The notes: a model not told the origin generated them from the sequence alone. Positions 7,149-16,175 are shown, counted from the first letter of the stretch. The stretch: 26,402 bases of DNA from Deltaproteobacteria bacterium (GCA_026388345.1 JAPLJY010000307.1:1-26402); one strand, 5' to 3'. Program-made: numbers and translations.

Positions 7149-7376
7149 ATGACGCCCGCTGAAATGGGTAAATTGTTATTCATTATTGGCATTGTCATTG
7201 CCCTCTTGGGCTTGGTATTCATGCTGGCCGGTAAATTCAACATCTCCTGGCTGGGTCATCTTCCTGGTGATTTTTCCTTCCGGGGAAAGAACTTTTCATT
7301 TTATTTTCCACTGACAACGAGTCTGCTGGTCAGTATCGTCCTCTCTGTTATAATATGGATAATAAGCCGCAAGTAA
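7149..7376 (+). CDS. DUF2905 family small membrane protein
   Basis: A 75-residue protein with two hydrophobic helices (residues ~8-27 and ~52-72) separated by the hallmark segment WLGHLPGDFSFRGKNFSFYF, which identifies DUF2905. These are short inner-membrane proteins of unknown function, found widely in bacteria. The length is normal for the family. TAGGAGTAGAG precedes the ATG. Confidence 0.9.
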   Translation: MTPAEMGKLLFIIGIVIALLGLVFMLAGKFNISWLGHLPGDFSFRGKNFSFYFPLTTSLLVSIVLSVIIWIISRK

Positions 7377-7411
7377 TGATTAATACTCTGAAGCAGGCGG
7401 GGCTAGTCTAA

Positions 7412-7663
7412 ATGTCTATCCATAGGATTCCAGTCAACAGACTCAGCCCTGAAGCATTACAAGGTGTTATTGAAGAATTTGTTTCCAGGGATGGAACTGA
7501 CTATGGTGAAATCGAGGTTTCCCGGGAAACGAAATTCAGGCAGGTAAAATACAAACTTGAAACCGGATTGGCAATTCTTATCTTTGATGATGAGACTGAA
7601 ACCACCAATATATTTTTGGCGAATGATCCTATTTTAAAAAGGCTCGATGTATTAACCGGATGA
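7412..7663 (+). CDS. YheU-like (UPF0270) protein
   Basis: An 83-residue protein resembling the UPF0270/YheU family: LSPEALQGVIEEFVSRDGTD followed by YGEIEVS parallels the YheU pattern [23 protein letters not shown], and the later part (AILIFDDETETTNIF) also matches in spacing. The function of YheU is unknown. The C-terminus is slightly longer than in Escherichia coli. It is followed within 10 bp by the hydrolase gene, so the two are probably co-transcribed. Confidence 0.8.
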   Translation: MSIHRIPVNRLSPEALQGVIEEFVSRDGTDYGEIEVSRETKFRQVKYKLETGLAILIFDDETETTNIFLANDPILKRLDVLTG

Positions 7664-7669
7664 CGATTG

Positions 7670-8467
7670 ATGCAGTTTATATCTGTCAAAAAAATATTCA
7701 TTCTGATCATATCAGGGATCTCTTTCACGGGGTGCGATATGCAAAATAATATGTTGTATTATCCGGACTCACGTTTGCCATCCGAATTAGAACTCACAGC
7801 GAAGGGTTTACAATTCTGGCCTGCCGGACCAACAGGTTATCGGGGTTATATCAGTACCGGCGGGATCAAGAATATAAAAGGCACCATCATTGTCTTTCAT
7901 GGAAATGCCGGTACGGCAGCGGATAGGGATTATTATTTATCAGCACTGGGTTCGATGGGTTATCGGGTCATACTCGCTGAATACCCCGGTTATGGAGGGC
8001 GTAAAGGAGAATTAAGCGAACAGTCGTTTGTAAACGATTCCCGGGAAACACTTCGCATTGTAGCTGAAACATTTAAAGGCCCTATCCATTTATTGGGTGA
8101 ATCACTGGGGTGCGGAGTGGTTGCAGGAGTGGCCAGGGAAACATCTCCGAGCATCGCCGGCATTATTCTCATCACTCCCTGGAACACACTCTTGGCCGTG
8201 GCTAAAGACCATTACCCATACTTGCCGGTCGGCTGGTTTATGAAAGACAGATATGACAATGCGGAAAACCTGAAATCATTCCAGGGGAGAATCGCAGTAG
8301 TGGGAGCAGAACGAGATGAGGTTGTCCCGGTAAGGCATGCCAAGGAATTATTTACATTATTGCCCAAGGATAAACGGATGTGGATCATCAAAGGGGCTGG
8401 TCATAACGATTGGTCAATGCTGATTGACATTTCGAAATGGCAAGAGATCATGGATTCCGTCAGTTAA
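7670..8467 (+). CDS. Alpha/beta hydrolase, putative lipoprotein
   Basis: A 265-residue alpha/beta-hydrolase-fold protein of the YfhR/BEM46 (ABHD13/17) type. The N-terminus is a lipoprotein-style signal: basic KK, hydrophobic core IFILIISGISF, then TGC with lipidated Cys at about residue 22, so membrane-anchored in the periplasm. Catalytic elements visible: oxyanion HGNAG (~77-81), nucleophile elbow GESLG (Ser ~145), acid in GAERDEVVP (Asp ~216) and His in GAGHNDW (~245). The substrate is unknown; serine esterase or peptidase activity is expected of the family. I chose ATG 7670 over the TTG one codon upstream; the gene follows the YheU-like gene by 6 nt. Confidence 0.88.
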   Translation: MQFISVKKIFILIISGISFTGCDMQNNMLYYPDSRLPSELELTAKGLQFWPAGPTGYRGYISTGGIKNIKGTIIVFHGNAGTAADRDYYLSALGSMGYRVILAEYPGYGGRKGELSEQSFVNDSRETLRIVAETFKGPIHLLGESLGCGVVAGVARETSPSIAGIILITPWNTLLAVAKDHYPYLPVGWFMKDRYDNAENLKSFQGRIAVVGAERDEVVPVRHAKELFTLLPKDKRMWIIKGAGHNDWSMLIDISKWQEIMDSVS

Positions 8468-8538
8468 AAGATAGGCTACGGTATTGAATGCATAGAGCAG
8501 GAAACCATGAACATCCTAAATTAGCGTGGTATTGACAT

Positions 8539-8576
8539 CAAGCGGTATATGATATTACATCACTATCCGGGAGGAG
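8539..8576 (+). repeat. 38-bp dispersed repeat, copy 1
   Basis: The sequence CAAGCGGTATATGATATT-A-CATCAC...CGGGAGGAG matches 18134-18171 at 35 of 38 positions. Here it lies ~40 bp upstream of the Isf-like flavoprotein gene but does not serve as its ribosome binding site, which is a separate AAGGAGG at about 8601. The two genes served are unrelated. Confidence 0.75.
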
Positions 8577-8613
8577 TTCCCAAAAAACGGAAAGGGAAAA
8601 AGGAGGATCAAAA

Positions 8614-9180
8614 ATGAAGGTCGTTGCGTTTAACGGCAGCCCCCGAAAGGACGGCAATACCGCCATCCTGATCAGGCATGTGTTCAGCGAACTCGAAAAG
8701 CAGGGCATTGAAACCGAACTGGTGCAGCTTGCGGATAAGGTGATCCATGGCTGCATCGCCTGTGAGAAATGCGGTAAAAACAAGGACCGGCGTTGTGCCG
8801 TCAAAAATGACGCCGCCAATGAGTATATCGAAAAGATGCTTGGCGCCGATGGGATCATCCTGGGCTCGCCGGTCTATTTTCAGGATGTGACCTCCGAGAT
8901 GAAGGCCCTCATCGATCGTACCGGCTATGTATCCAGGTCCAACGGCAGGATGTTCAAAAATAAGGTCGGTGCTTCCGTGGCTGCCGTGCGGCGGTCGGGC
9001 GCGATTCACGCCCTCGACACGATGGACCATTTCTTTCTGAGCGGCGAGATCGTCATCGTTGGCCGGGCGCTCGGTGTCGGCAGGGCAAAGGGAGAAGTGG
9101 AAAAGGACGCCGAGGGTATGGAACTCGTGAAATCGCTCGGGCAGAGGATGGCCTGGGTGCTTGGAAAACTGCACGGGTAA
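8614..9180 (+). CDS. Iron-sulfur flavoprotein-like NAD(P)H-dependent FMN reductase
   Basis: A 188-residue flavodoxin-fold protein of the FMN_red family. The FMN-phosphate loop is FNGSPRKDGNTA (residues 6-17), and LGSPVYF plus DRTG-type segments follow. Residues 47-61 hold C-x2-C-x2-C-x7-C (GCIACEKCGKNKDRRC), matching the compact 4Fe-4S motif of methanogen-type iron-sulfur flavoprotein (Isf). Isf-like proteins carry electrons between ferredoxin or NAD(P)H and small acceptors such as O2, H2O2 or quinone-like compounds in anaerobes; the exact acceptor here is unknown. Strong AAGGAGGATC site before ATG 8614. Codon use is more GC-rich than in the genes just upstream. Confidence 0.88.
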   Translation: MKVVAFNGSPRKDGNTAILIRHVFSELEKQGIETELVQLADKVIHGCIACEKCGKNKDRRCAVKNDAANEYIEKMLGADGIILGSPVYFQDVTSEMKALIDRTGYVSRSNGRMFKNKVGASVAAVRRSGAIHALDTMDHFFLSGEIVIVGRALGVGRAKGEVEKDAEGMELVKSLGQRMAWVLGKLHG

Positions 9181-9205
9181 CGGATAACAGTCGGAGGAAC
9201 CGGTG

Positions 9206-9310
9206 ATGCCGCAGCAGGATCGTACAGACGGCACTGCCGTGTTACCTGAAAAAGCGAAAGATATTTCAGTGATCAGTTCTGATCAGTCGAGGAGCGCTAA
9301 AGATGGATGA
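9206..9310 (+). CDS. Possible 34-residue small protein
   Basis: ATG 9206 follows a good GGAGG site (9193-9197) by about 8 nt and opens a 34-codon frame whose TGA (9308-9310) overlaps the start of the next gene (ATG 9303), the kind of overlap seen in coupled genes. The peptide is polar with no recognisable motif. It may simply be a leader or chance ORF. Confidence 0.3.
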   Translation: MPQQDRTDGTAVLPEKAKDISVISSDQSRSAKDG

Positions 9311-9527
9311 AAAGGCAATGATCGCAAAGGCCAAGGTTTACCTTAAGAATCAATATGGAGAGGATACCGTAACCATGGATGTGACGGACAATTCCGTCGG
9401 GGATACCGGAAACGGTGTTTTTTCAGTGGACTGTACGGTCAGCGTGGAGGGCAGTCATTCCAACTGGAGCAAAAAGTTCCATTTTAAAAATGGCGATATC
9501 ACCCGGATGGATTGGAAAAGCCGATAG
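9303..9527 (+). CDS. Hypothetical small protein
   Basis: A 74-residue acidic-to-neutral soluble protein (starts MDEKAMIAKAKVYLKNQYG) with an N-terminal helix and a beta-rich remainder (VDCTVSVEGSHSNWSKKFHF). No family recognised and no signal peptide. It has one Cys. It lies ~120 bp after the flavoprotein gene on the same strand and may be co-transcribed. The start lies in ATGGATGA, overlapping a possible 34-codon ORF. Confidence 0.6.
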   Translation: MDEKAMIAKAKVYLKNQYGEDTVTMDVTDNSVGDTGNGVFSVDCTVSVEGSHSNWSKKFHFKNGDITRMDWKSR

Positions 9528-9603
9528 ACGCTGTTTTTGTCCGGCATCGAAAATTTCCCCCTCCCTGTCCCCTTTTGACTGAAGACGGAAGGTTTAAACG
9601 CGT

Positions 9604-9626
9604 CCGGTCGCCCGGCGGGCGGTCGG
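9604..9626 (+). terminator. GC-rich hairpin in the gap before the dpp operon
   Basis: A 10-pair stem (CCGGTCGCCC, 9604-9613, with GGGCGGTCGG, 9617-9626; two G-U pairs in the plus-strand RNA) closes a GGC loop. It sits ~75 bp after the last plus-strand gene. There is no T-run. On the minus strand the two wobbles become A-C mismatches, so it favours the plus direction. The rest of 9528-9738 shows nothing else convincing. Confidence 0.3.
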
Positions 9627-9738
9627 AATGTAATTGTGTCCGAACTCCCTTAACCTGCCGCATCGAGGGACAACGCGGTCTCGATATTTTTGGGAGGATT
9701 GAAGGAAAAATTTTTGTTCGGCTTGAAGGCGCTGCCGA

Positions 9739-10791
9739 TCAAGACCTCCCAACAGGTGAGCAGCGGGCGACGCAGCGAAGGGAAAGCTCCCCCGCCCTAT
9801 GACAGCTCACGAAGTGGTTGGGGGCAATCTCTTCCTGTACCGGCGTCATTTCCCGGCAGACGGCCTCCGCATAACTGCACCGGGGATGGAAATAACAACC
9901 CGGCGGGGTATTGGCGGGGTCGGCTACTTCGCCTTGGAGGACGATGCGTTCGGAACGAAGGCGTGGATCCGGCTTGGGGACCGCCGATAATAGGGCCTCG
10001 GTATAGGGATGCTTCGGAGATGCGAACAGCTCTTCTGTAGGCGCGGTCTCCACGATCCTGCCGACATACATCACCGCGACCCGCTCGCTGATGTGTTTGA
10101 CAACACTGAGGTCGTGAGCGACGAAGAGATAGGTCAGCCCGAGTTTTTCCTGAAGATCGAGGAGGAGGTTCAGGATCTGGGCCTGGACCGACACATCCAG
10201 GGCGGAGACGGGCTCGTCCGCAACGACCAGACGGGGATTCAAGGCAAGGGCCCGTGCGATGCCGATACGCTGACGTTGACCGCCCGAGAAGGCATGGGGG
10301 TAGCGCCTCATATATTCCGGCCTTAAGCCCACGAGGCGAAGGAGTTCCGCAACCCTATCCGCTCTCTCTTGAGCGTTTCCTTCGCCGTGAACGAGAAGGG
10401 GTTCTCCGACGATGTCCAGGAGGGTCATTCGCGGGTTGAGGGAAGAGAAGGGGTCCTGAAAAATCATCTGCATCTGACGCCGAAGAGACCGAAGTCTATT
10501 CTTCGGAAGGGTCGCTACGTCTAAAATTTCACCGTCGGCCGAAAGGAGAACCTGACCGGCCGTTGGGGTGATGGCCCTCAAAATGCAGCGGGAAGTCGTG
10601 GTTTTTCCGCAGCCGCTCTCTCCGACGAGGGAGAGGGTCTCTCCCTGATTCAGAAAAAAGGTCACATCGTCCACGGCCTTTACATGGCCGATGGTCTTTT
10701 GGAGAAAACCCCTTCGAATGGGGAAATATTTCTTAAGCCCTTTTACATCGAGGAGGACGGTCTTTTTCAAACCGGTGTCGCCGTTCGGCAT
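9739..10791 (-). CDS. dppF: Peptide ABC transporter ATP-binding protein, DppF/OppF type
   Basis: A 350-residue ABC ATPase. Walker [11 protein letters not shown] at ~57-66, Q-loop [15 protein letters not shown] (the DppF/OppF hallmark), signature [15 protein letters not shown], Walker [18 protein letters not shown]-loop VAHDLSVV, and the C-terminal oligopeptide-transporter domain with Cys residues ([14 protein letters not shown] ... SCH). In this subfamily the C-terminal Cys may bind an Fe-S cluster. I chose ATG 10791, which lies 16 nt beyond the stop of the DppD-type gene and shortens the longest frame by 33 codons. It pairs with the DppD-type ATPase to power uptake through the two permeases. 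Last gene of the operon. Confidence 0.92.
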   Translation of the reverse strand: MPNGDTGLKKTVLLDVKGLKKYFPIRRGFLQKTIGHVKAVDDVTFFLNQGETLSLVGESGCGKTTTSRCILRAITPTAGQVLLSADGEILDVATLPKNRLRSLRRQMQMIFQDPFSSLNPRMTLLDIVGEPLLVHGEGNAQERADRVAELLRLVGLRPEYMRRYPHAFSGGQRQRIGIARALALNPRLVVADEPVSALDVSVQAQILNLLLDLQEKLGLTYLFVAHDLSVVKHISERVAVMYVGRIVETAPTEELFASPKHPYTEALLSAVPKPDPRLRSERIVLQGEVADPANTPPGCYFHPRCSYAEAVCREMTPVQEEIAPNHFVSCHRAGELSLRCVARCSPVGRS

Positions 10792-10807
10792 TCTCGTTCG
10801 CCTCTCA

Positions 10808-11809
10808 TCATTGGTAGAGAAAACAGCTTGCCTTTCTTCCCTCGCCGACAGCCTGAAGAAGTGGGTCCTCGGCGTCGCAGCGGCCGGCAATAAAGGAAAC
10901 GCAGCGGGGATGGAAGGGGCAACCCTTCGGCCGGTTGAACGGGTGGGGAATCGATCCGCTGATGGTCGGAAGTTTCACCCTCGGAGGGGATTCGATGCTC
11001 GGTATGGACTGAAGCAGGGCCTTCGTATAAGGATGTTTCGGATCGTGAAAGATATCGTCAACATTTCCTTCCTCGACCACCCGGCCGAGGTACATGACGA
11101 CCACGTCGTCGGCCATTTCCGCGACCACACCGAGGTTGTGGGTGATGAGCATGATGGCCATTCCCCGTTCCTGCTGAAGTTTTCGCAGGAGATCCAGGAT
11201 CTGCGCCTGGGTGGTGACGTCCAAGGCCGTAGTCGGCTCGTCGGCGATGAGGAGGCGGGGATCACAGGAAAGAGCAACCGCGATCATCGCCCGCTGACGG
11301 AGCCCGCCGCTCAATTCAAAGGAGTACTCGTCGATTCGCCGCTCCGGTTTCGGGATCCCGACGCTGCGCAAGGCTTCGATTCCCCGGCGTCTCGCCTCCC
11401 TCTTGCCGACTGCATTATGAAGGCGGACCGCCTCGATGATCTGGTCCCCTACGGTATGAACGGGACTGAAGGAGGTCATGGGTTCCTGAAAAATGAGACC
11501 GATGTCTCCTCCGCGAATCGCACGCATTTCCCGGCTATTGCGCTTGAGTTGAACGAGGTCCGTTTGCGTCCCGTCGGCGCGGGTAAGAAGAATCTCTCCA
11601 TCCACGATTCGCCCGGGATCGTCGACGATCCGGAGGATCGACTGCGCCGTAACGCTTTTCCCGCAGCCGCTCTCCCCGACGATGCCGAGGGTCTTTCCCG
11701 GCCAGACATCGAAGGAGGCCCCGTTGACGGCTTCCGTTGTTCCCTCATCCTGAAAAAAACAAGTTTTTAAATTCTTTACCGAAAGAAGCGGTTTCGTATC
11801 TTTCTGCAT
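10808..11809 (-). CDS. dppD: Peptide ABC transporter ATP-binding protein, DppD/OppD type
   Basis: A 333-residue ABC ATPase with Walker A GESGCGKS (45-52), Q-loop [19 protein letters not shown] (OppD/DppD hallmark), signature [16 protein letters not shown], Walker [17 protein letters not shown], and the C-terminal oligo_HPY region with [12 protein letters not shown] and CPFHPRC ... C ... SCF. It is the partner of the DppF-type protein encoded 16 nt downstream. The ribosome binding site AGGCGGA lies before ATG 11809. The 84 bp separating it from the permease gene contain a short palindrome (CCCGTCGACGGG) and a CCGGT/ACCGG hairpin. Confidence 0.92.
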   Translation of the reverse strand: MQKDTKPLLSVKNLKTCFFQDEGTTEAVNGASFDVWPGKTLGIVGESGCGKSVTAQSILRIVDDPGRIVDGEILLTRADGTQTDLVQLKRNSREMRAIRGGDIGLIFQEPMTSFSPVHTVGDQIIEAVRLHNAVGKREARRRGIEALRSVGIPKPERRIDEYSFELSGGLRQRAMIAVALSCDPRLLIADEPTTALDVTTQAQILDLLRKLQQERGMAIMLITHNLGVVAEMADDVVVMYLGRVVEEGNVDDIFHDPKHPYTKALLQSIPSIESPPRVKLPTISGSIPHPFNRPKGCPFHPRCVSFIAGRCDAEDPLLQAVGEGRKASCFLYQ

Positions 11810-11893
11810 GATCAGTCCGCCTGTGATGGGGCCCGTCGACGGGGCCGAGGGTTGAACCGGTATAAACCGGCCGCGCTCAGGAGTTTTCCCATC

Positions 11894-13021
11894 CTAACCG
11901 TAGGGGTCCGCCGCGTCCCTGATCCCGTCGCCCATGAAATTGAACGCGAGCACCGCGATAATGACAGCCAGCGAGGGGATGAGAAGCCAGGGGGAGATGA
12001 CCAGGGCCTGGATATTCTGGGCGTCCTGAAGCAGGACCCCCCAACTGATCGCCGGCGGCCGGAGGCCCAGCCCGAGGAAACTCAGGGAGGTTTCGCTGAT
12101 GATCATCGCGGGGATCGCGAGCGTCGTGGCCGCGATGATGTGGCTGATGAAGGACGGCACCATGTGGCGGAAGATGATCCGTGACTTGCTGCAGCCCAGG
12201 AGCTCGGCGGCCATGATGAAATCTTCCTGCCGAAGGGAGATGAATCTCCCCCGGACGACCCGGGCCAGTTCGGTCCAGCCGATCAGGGAGATGATGATCG
12301 TGATGGCGAAGTAGATCATCACGATGTCCCATTCGGCGGGAAGGGCGGCGGCGAGGCCCATCCAGAGGGGGATCGTCGGAATCGAGCGGAGGATCTCGAT
12401 GATCCTCTGGATGACCGTATCGATCCAGCCGCCGAAATAGCCCGAGATGCCGCCCAGGACGACGCCCAGGATGAGGCTCAAGAACACGCTCGCAAGACCG
12501 ATTATCATGGAGGTCTGCGTCCCGTACATCAGCCGGGACCAGAGGTCCCTGCCCTGCAAGTCCGTGCCGAGCAGAAAGAGCGACTCTCCCGCCTTGGCCC
12601 CTTCCACCGTGAGCAGGTGGCGGTCCCAGGGGATGAGGCCCAAAATCCGGTAGGGGTCTCCATGGCCGAAGAACCGGATCGGGATCTTTTTACTCGTATC
12701 GGGGACATAGACCCGTTTGAACGTCATGGGGTCGCGGGTCCCTTTCAGGGCATAGACATGGGGGCTGAAGCTTCCGTCGTCGAGCCAGTGGATCGGCTGG
12801 GGCGCCATGAGCGATCGCTGGGCCTCCGATTCCAGCGGGTCCACATAGGCGAAAAAATCGGCGAAAAGCGACACCACATAAAAGAGGATCAGGACAACGG
12901 TCCCTATTGCCGCGAGCTTGTGTTTGCGGAAACGCCACCACATGAGCTGCCACTGCGTGGCGACGGCGATCTTGTCTTCCGCGACGACCCCGGTTTCCGG
13001 CACTACGACTGGTTCCGCCAT
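11894..13021 (-). CDS. dppC: Peptide ABC transporter permease, DppC/OppC type
   Basis: A 375-residue inner-membrane protein with an N-terminal cytoplasmic part, TM1 (LAAIGTVVLILFYVVSLFADF), a long periplasmic segment of ~110 residues, then five more TMs forming the BPD_transp_1 domain. The EAA loop that contacts the ATPases is seen as EDFIMAAELLGCSKSRIIFRH. The long loop between TM1 and TM2 makes it larger than E. coli DppC (300 residues) and resembles permeases found with ~650-700-residue binding proteins. The start ATG (13021) overlaps the upstream permease stop by one base (TGATG), indicating coupling. Confidence 0.92.
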   Translation of the reverse strand: MAEPVVVPETGVVAEDKIAVATQWQLMWWRFRKHKLAAIGTVVLILFYVVSLFADFFAYVDPLESEAQRSLMAPQPIHWLDDGSFSPHVYALKGTRDPMTFKRVYVPDTSKKIPIRFFGHGDPYRILGLIPWDRHLLTVEGAKAGESLFLLGTDLQGRDLWSRLMYGTQTSMIIGLASVFLSLILGVVLGGISGYFGGWIDTVIQRIIEILRSIPTIPLWMGLAAALPAEWDIVMIYFAITIIISLIGWTELARVVRGRFISLRQEDFIMAAELLGCSKSRIIFRHMVPSFISHIIAATTLAIPAMIISETSLSFLGLGLRPPAISWGVLLQDAQNIQALVISPWLLIPSLAVIIAVLAFNFMGDGIRDAADPYG

Positions 13022-14010
13022 CACTGCCTCCCCAGACGTATTCTCGGGTCAACCCACATGAGCATCAAATCCGAGATGAAGGTTCCGATGACGGTCATGA
13101 CCCCGAGCAAAAGGACGATCGTCCCGGCCAGGAACATGTCTTGGGCGATCAGGGCCTTCAGGAGAAGGGGGCCCACCGTCGGCAGGCTCAGAACCAGCGA
13201 CACGATGATGCTCCCGGAGACCACGTAGGGAAGGAGGTAGCCGATGGTGCTCACGAAGGGGTTCAGTGCGACGCGGACGGGATACTTCATGATGACCCGG
13301 TATTCCGAAAGTCCCCGGGCCCGGGCCGTCATGACATAGGGTTTCCGCAATTCATCCAGGAGGTTCGACCGCATGATGCGGATCATCTGGGCGGTTCCCG
13401 AAACGCCCAGGACGATGGCCGGGATCGGCAGATGCATCGTGAGGTCCCATGCCTTCGCCAGACTCCAGGGGGCCTCGGCGAAGTCGGCCGAGAAAAGACC
13501 TCCCACGTTCGCCCCGAAATGGGCGAAGGCCACGTACATGATGATGAGGGCCAGCATGAAGCTGGGGATGGCCAGGCCGATGAAGCCGATGAAGGTAAAG
13601 ATGTAATCCAGCACAGAATACCGGTAGACCGCGGAGAAGATGCCGATGGGCAAGGCCAGGGCCCAGGTGAAGACGATGGCCGCCAGCGAAATTACGATGG
13701 TCAAGGTAAGACGGTCACCGATAACGTCGGCAACGGGACGCCCCCATTCCATTGCCATCCCGAAATTCCCCTGGAGGATGAGCGCCATCCACTTGAGATA
13801 CTGGATCGTGATGGATTGGTTGAGACCGAGCTGTTCCCGAAGAGCCATGGCCTCCCCTTCGGAAACCGCGCTTCCGGAGGCCGACATTGAGGCGATGTAG
13901 GAGGTCACGTAATCGCCCGGAGGCAGGTGGATGATCATGAACGACAGGACTGAAATGGCCCAGACCGTGAGAACGGCAAGCAAAAAACGACGAACGATAT
14001 AAGACACCAT
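13021..14010 (-). CDS. dppB: Peptide ABC transporter permease, DppB/OppB type
   Basis: A 329-residue inner-membrane permease. It begins with the DppB pattern MVSYIVRRFLLAVLTVWAIS, followed by the periplasmic segment LREQLGLNQSITIQYLKWM and about five further TMs. The EAA loop is YVMTARARGLSEYRVIMKYPVR. It ends with the family pattern DLMLMWVDPRIRL. The GTG/ATG choice is clear: ATG 14010 with GGGAG upstream. It forms the channel with the DppC-type protein, whose gene overlaps by one base. A strong hairpin lies between this gene and the binding-protein gene. Confidence 0.93.
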   Translation of the reverse strand: MVSYIVRRFLLAVLTVWAISVLSFMIIHLPPGDYVTSYIASMSASGSAVSEGEAMALREQLGLNQSITIQYLKWMALILQGNFGMAMEWGRPVADVIGDRLTLTIVISLAAIVFTWALALPIGIFSAVYRYSVLDYIFTFIGFIGLAIPSFMLALIIMYVAFAHFGANVGGLFSADFAEAPWSLAKAWDLTMHLPIPAIVLGVSGTAQMIRIMRSNLLDELRKPYVMTARARGLSEYRVIMKYPVRVALNPFVSTIGYLLPYVVSGSIIVSLVLSLPTVGPLLLKALIAQDMFLAGTIVLLLGVMTVIGTFISDLMLMWVDPRIRLGRQ

Positions 14011-14064
14011 GGCAACTCCCTACAAAGCGATTTCCCGCGAATTCCCGTCGGCGTCCGGGAGGAG

Positions 14065-14093
14065 AGCAGCCGCCCGCAAGGCGGGCGGCTGCT
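14065..14093 (-). terminator. Strong hairpin between binding-protein and permease genes
   Basis: A perfect 13-bp GC-rich stem (AGCAGCCGCCCGC, 14065-14077, with GCGGGCGGCTGCT, 14081-14093) and a three-base loop lie 7 bp beyond the stop of the binding-protein gene in the direction of transcription. No T-run follows. In peptide transporter operons such hairpins commonly lower permease expression relative to the binding protein, by partial termination or by protecting the upstream mRNA. Confidence 0.65.
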
Positions 14094-14099
14094 TTGCCG

Positions 14100-16175
14100 T
14101 TATTTAAAGAAGAATGTGATCGGCATCGAAGTATGCGGTGTTCGGGCATGCTGCGCGTTCACCTGCCGTTCGGGAACGTTCCCCATGTTGTTCTTCACGA
14201 TCCGCACCCCCATGAAGGCCGGCGACTGACCGACCACCCCGATGCTCCAGGTCTGCTCCACGATGATCTTCCAGAGCTCCTTGCCGTTCTTGACCCGGTC
14301 CGCTTCCTTCGCCCCGAAGGCGTCGCGGAAGAGATCGAAGGCCCGGAGCATTTCGGGATCTTCCGGCTTCTTGCCGGCGGTTCCCCTGGAGGCGTACCAT
14401 TTGGCGTAGGCCATCCCCATGTGGCTTTCGGCGGCGTCCACGGGCAGCGCGTGGCGGGGGAACAGGAAGAGCATCTCCGAGCCGTCGTTCGCCCAGGTGA
14501 TCATCTGGTTTTCGTTGCCGTTGTCCCGGGTGAAGGCGAGGTTCCGCTCCAGTTCCTTGACATCAACGTCGACGCCAATCTTCTTCCACTGCTGTTTGAC
14601 CATCTCGCCGACCTGGGTATAGGGGACGAACTGACCGCCGACCGTGATCATTTCGAGGCGGAGACGCCCTTTGCCGTCGTTGCGCTGGCGATACCCTTCG
14701 GAATCCTTCTTGGTCAGGCCGAGCTTGTCGAGCAGGTCATTGGCCTGCTTCAGATCCAGGACGGCCCATTTCTTGTTCCATTCGGGGCCCGGGCTGTAGA
14801 GGGTATCGGGCGACGGGGCCACCGATCCGCCGGTTCCCGCCCCGAGCCAGAAGGCCTCGTTGAGCTGATCCCGGTCGATGCCCAGGGCCAGGGCATGGCG
14901 GAAATCCTTGTTCCTGAGCAGTTTGGCAATCTCGGGATCGCCTTCATAAGAGTTGCCGATGTGGATCGCCACATCCGATCCGTTGAAACCCGGGTCCAGA
15001 TGGACGGTGTAGTTGCCCTTTTTGGCATTTTCCAGGAAGACCGGCAGCTTGGCAAGATGCATGTGCCGCTCCTGGATGTCGTATTCGCCGGCAATCGCCC
15101 GCAGGTTCGCGACTTCGGTGTTTTCCGCCAGGGTCATGGTGATCCGGTCGATGTAGGGAAGCTGGTTTCCCTTGGTGTCGACGGCCCAGAAATAGGGGTT
15201 CCTCTCCATGGACCAGGTGGGGGTATTGATCGGGGATACGGTCTTCCAGGGGGTCATCACGGGCAATTCGTTATTCAGTGCCCAGCTGTAGCGGTTCTTT
15301 AGCAGAGAGACCCAGTTGTCGAAACCCAGATCCTTGGCCTTCTTGTTCACCGCCTCCTCCGATGAGTACTTGGGCAGGAACTGCTTGAGATAATGGGCCG
15401 GGGCGTAGGCGCCGCCGAAGTTCTGGAAGCCGCCGCGCGTGGCGAATCCGGCGCCGATGCCCGTGCTTCCGGCAAGCTGATAAACGAAAAAGGCGTAGGG
15501 TTCGGGGAATTCGAAGGCGATCGTGTAATCGTCGATCTTCTTCATGACCCCATCTTTCCCGTCGATCTGGAACTCGAAGAAAGGCGTGGGGACGATGTTC
15601 TTGTTCAGATAGATGTCCTCGTACCAGAACATGAAATCGTTCGCCGTAAGAGGCTTGCCGTCGGACCACTTGGCGCCCTTGCGGAGGTAAATCGTCGTCG
15701 TCTTGCCGTCGCTGCTGACCTTCCAGTCGCGGGCGAGGCAGGGGATGATCTTGTTGCCGGTGTAATCGAAGGTGAGGATCTTGTCGGTAGAAACGATGCG
15801 GTTGCCGTTTTCATGGTCGGCCGGTCCCGTGAAGGCCCTTCGCCAGTTGCCGCCGTATTTTCCCGTCTCTTTCAGGGGCCTCACGACGAAAAGTTGTGAG
15901 GGTTCAGGCAGACGCTTTGCAACCGCGGGCAGCTTTCCCGCTTTCACCTGTGCGGCAAGGGCCGGGGCTTCCTGGAAGGTCTTGGGAAAGACTTTGACGT
16001 CGCGGAGGATCTCCGGCCCCTCAAGCTTGCCGATCAATGAAGAGCCGATTTTTGCGGTTTGCGCTTGCTCCGCCGCCATCGCCGTTTCCGCGGTTCCTCC
16101 GCCTCCCGACCACATCGGCAGGGCGCCGAGGATTCCAAGAGCCGCCAGAACAAATACCACGCGTACCCATTTCAT
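14100..16175 (-). CDS. Peptide ABC transporter substrate-binding protein (SBP_bac_5)
   Basis: A 691-residue periplasmic binding protein, the first gene of the transporter operon. Residues 1-~35 form a signal peptide (MKWVRVVFVLAALGILGALP core). The SBP family 5 pattern follows: LARDWKVSSDGKTTTIYLRKGAKWSDGKPLTANDF, then DDYTIAFEFPEPYAFF and LLRNKDFRHALALGIDRDQL. It is about 150 residues longer than DppA/OppA of E. coli, with an N-terminal extra region (~40-105) and a long C-terminal part, a size class often paired with large DppC-type permeases. The ligand (peptide, sugar oligomer or other) cannot be told. AAGGAGGTT precedes ATG 16175. Confidence 0.92.
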   Translation of the reverse strand: MKWVRVVFVLAALGILGALPMWSGGGGTAETAMAAEQAQTAKIGSSLIGKLEGPEILRDVKVFPKTFQEAPALAAQVKAGKLPAVAKRLPEPSQLFVVRPLKETGKYGGNWRRAFTGPADHENGNRIVSTDKILTFDYTGNKIIPCLARDWKVSSDGKTTTIYLRKGAKWSDGKPLTANDFMFWYEDIYLNKNIVPTPFFEFQIDGKDGVMKKIDDYTIAFEFPEPYAFFVYQLAGSTGIGAGFATRGGFQNFGGAYAPAHYLKQFLPKYSSEEAVNKKAKDLGFDNWVSLLKNRYSWALNNELPVMTPWKTVSPINTPTWSMERNPYFWAVDTKGNQLPYIDRITMTLAENTEVANLRAIAGEYDIQERHMHLAKLPVFLENAKKGNYTVHLDPGFNGSDVAIHIGNSYEGDPEIAKLLRNKDFRHALALGIDRDQLNEAFWLGAGTGGSVAPSPDTLYSPGPEWNKKWAVLDLKQANDLLDKLGLTKKDSEGYRQRNDGKGRLRLEMITVGGQFVPYTQVGEMVKQQWKKIGVDVDVKELERNLAFTRDNGNENQMITWANDGSEMLFLFPRHALPVDAAESHMGMAYAKWYASRGTAGKKPEDPEMLRAFDLFRDAFGAKEADRVKNGKELWKIIVEQTWSIGVVGQSPAFMGVRIVKNNMGNVPERQVNAQHARTPHTSMPITFFFK

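Noticed and set aside
10691..11770. 359-codon plus-strand ORF across the dppD/dppF genes
   Set aside because: Shadow of GC-rich ABC ATPase genes, whose motifs on the minus strand are complete.
14094..15302. 402-codon plus-strand ORF within the binding-protein gene
   Set aside because: Antisense shadow; the minus strand encodes a full SBP_bac_5 protein with signal peptide.
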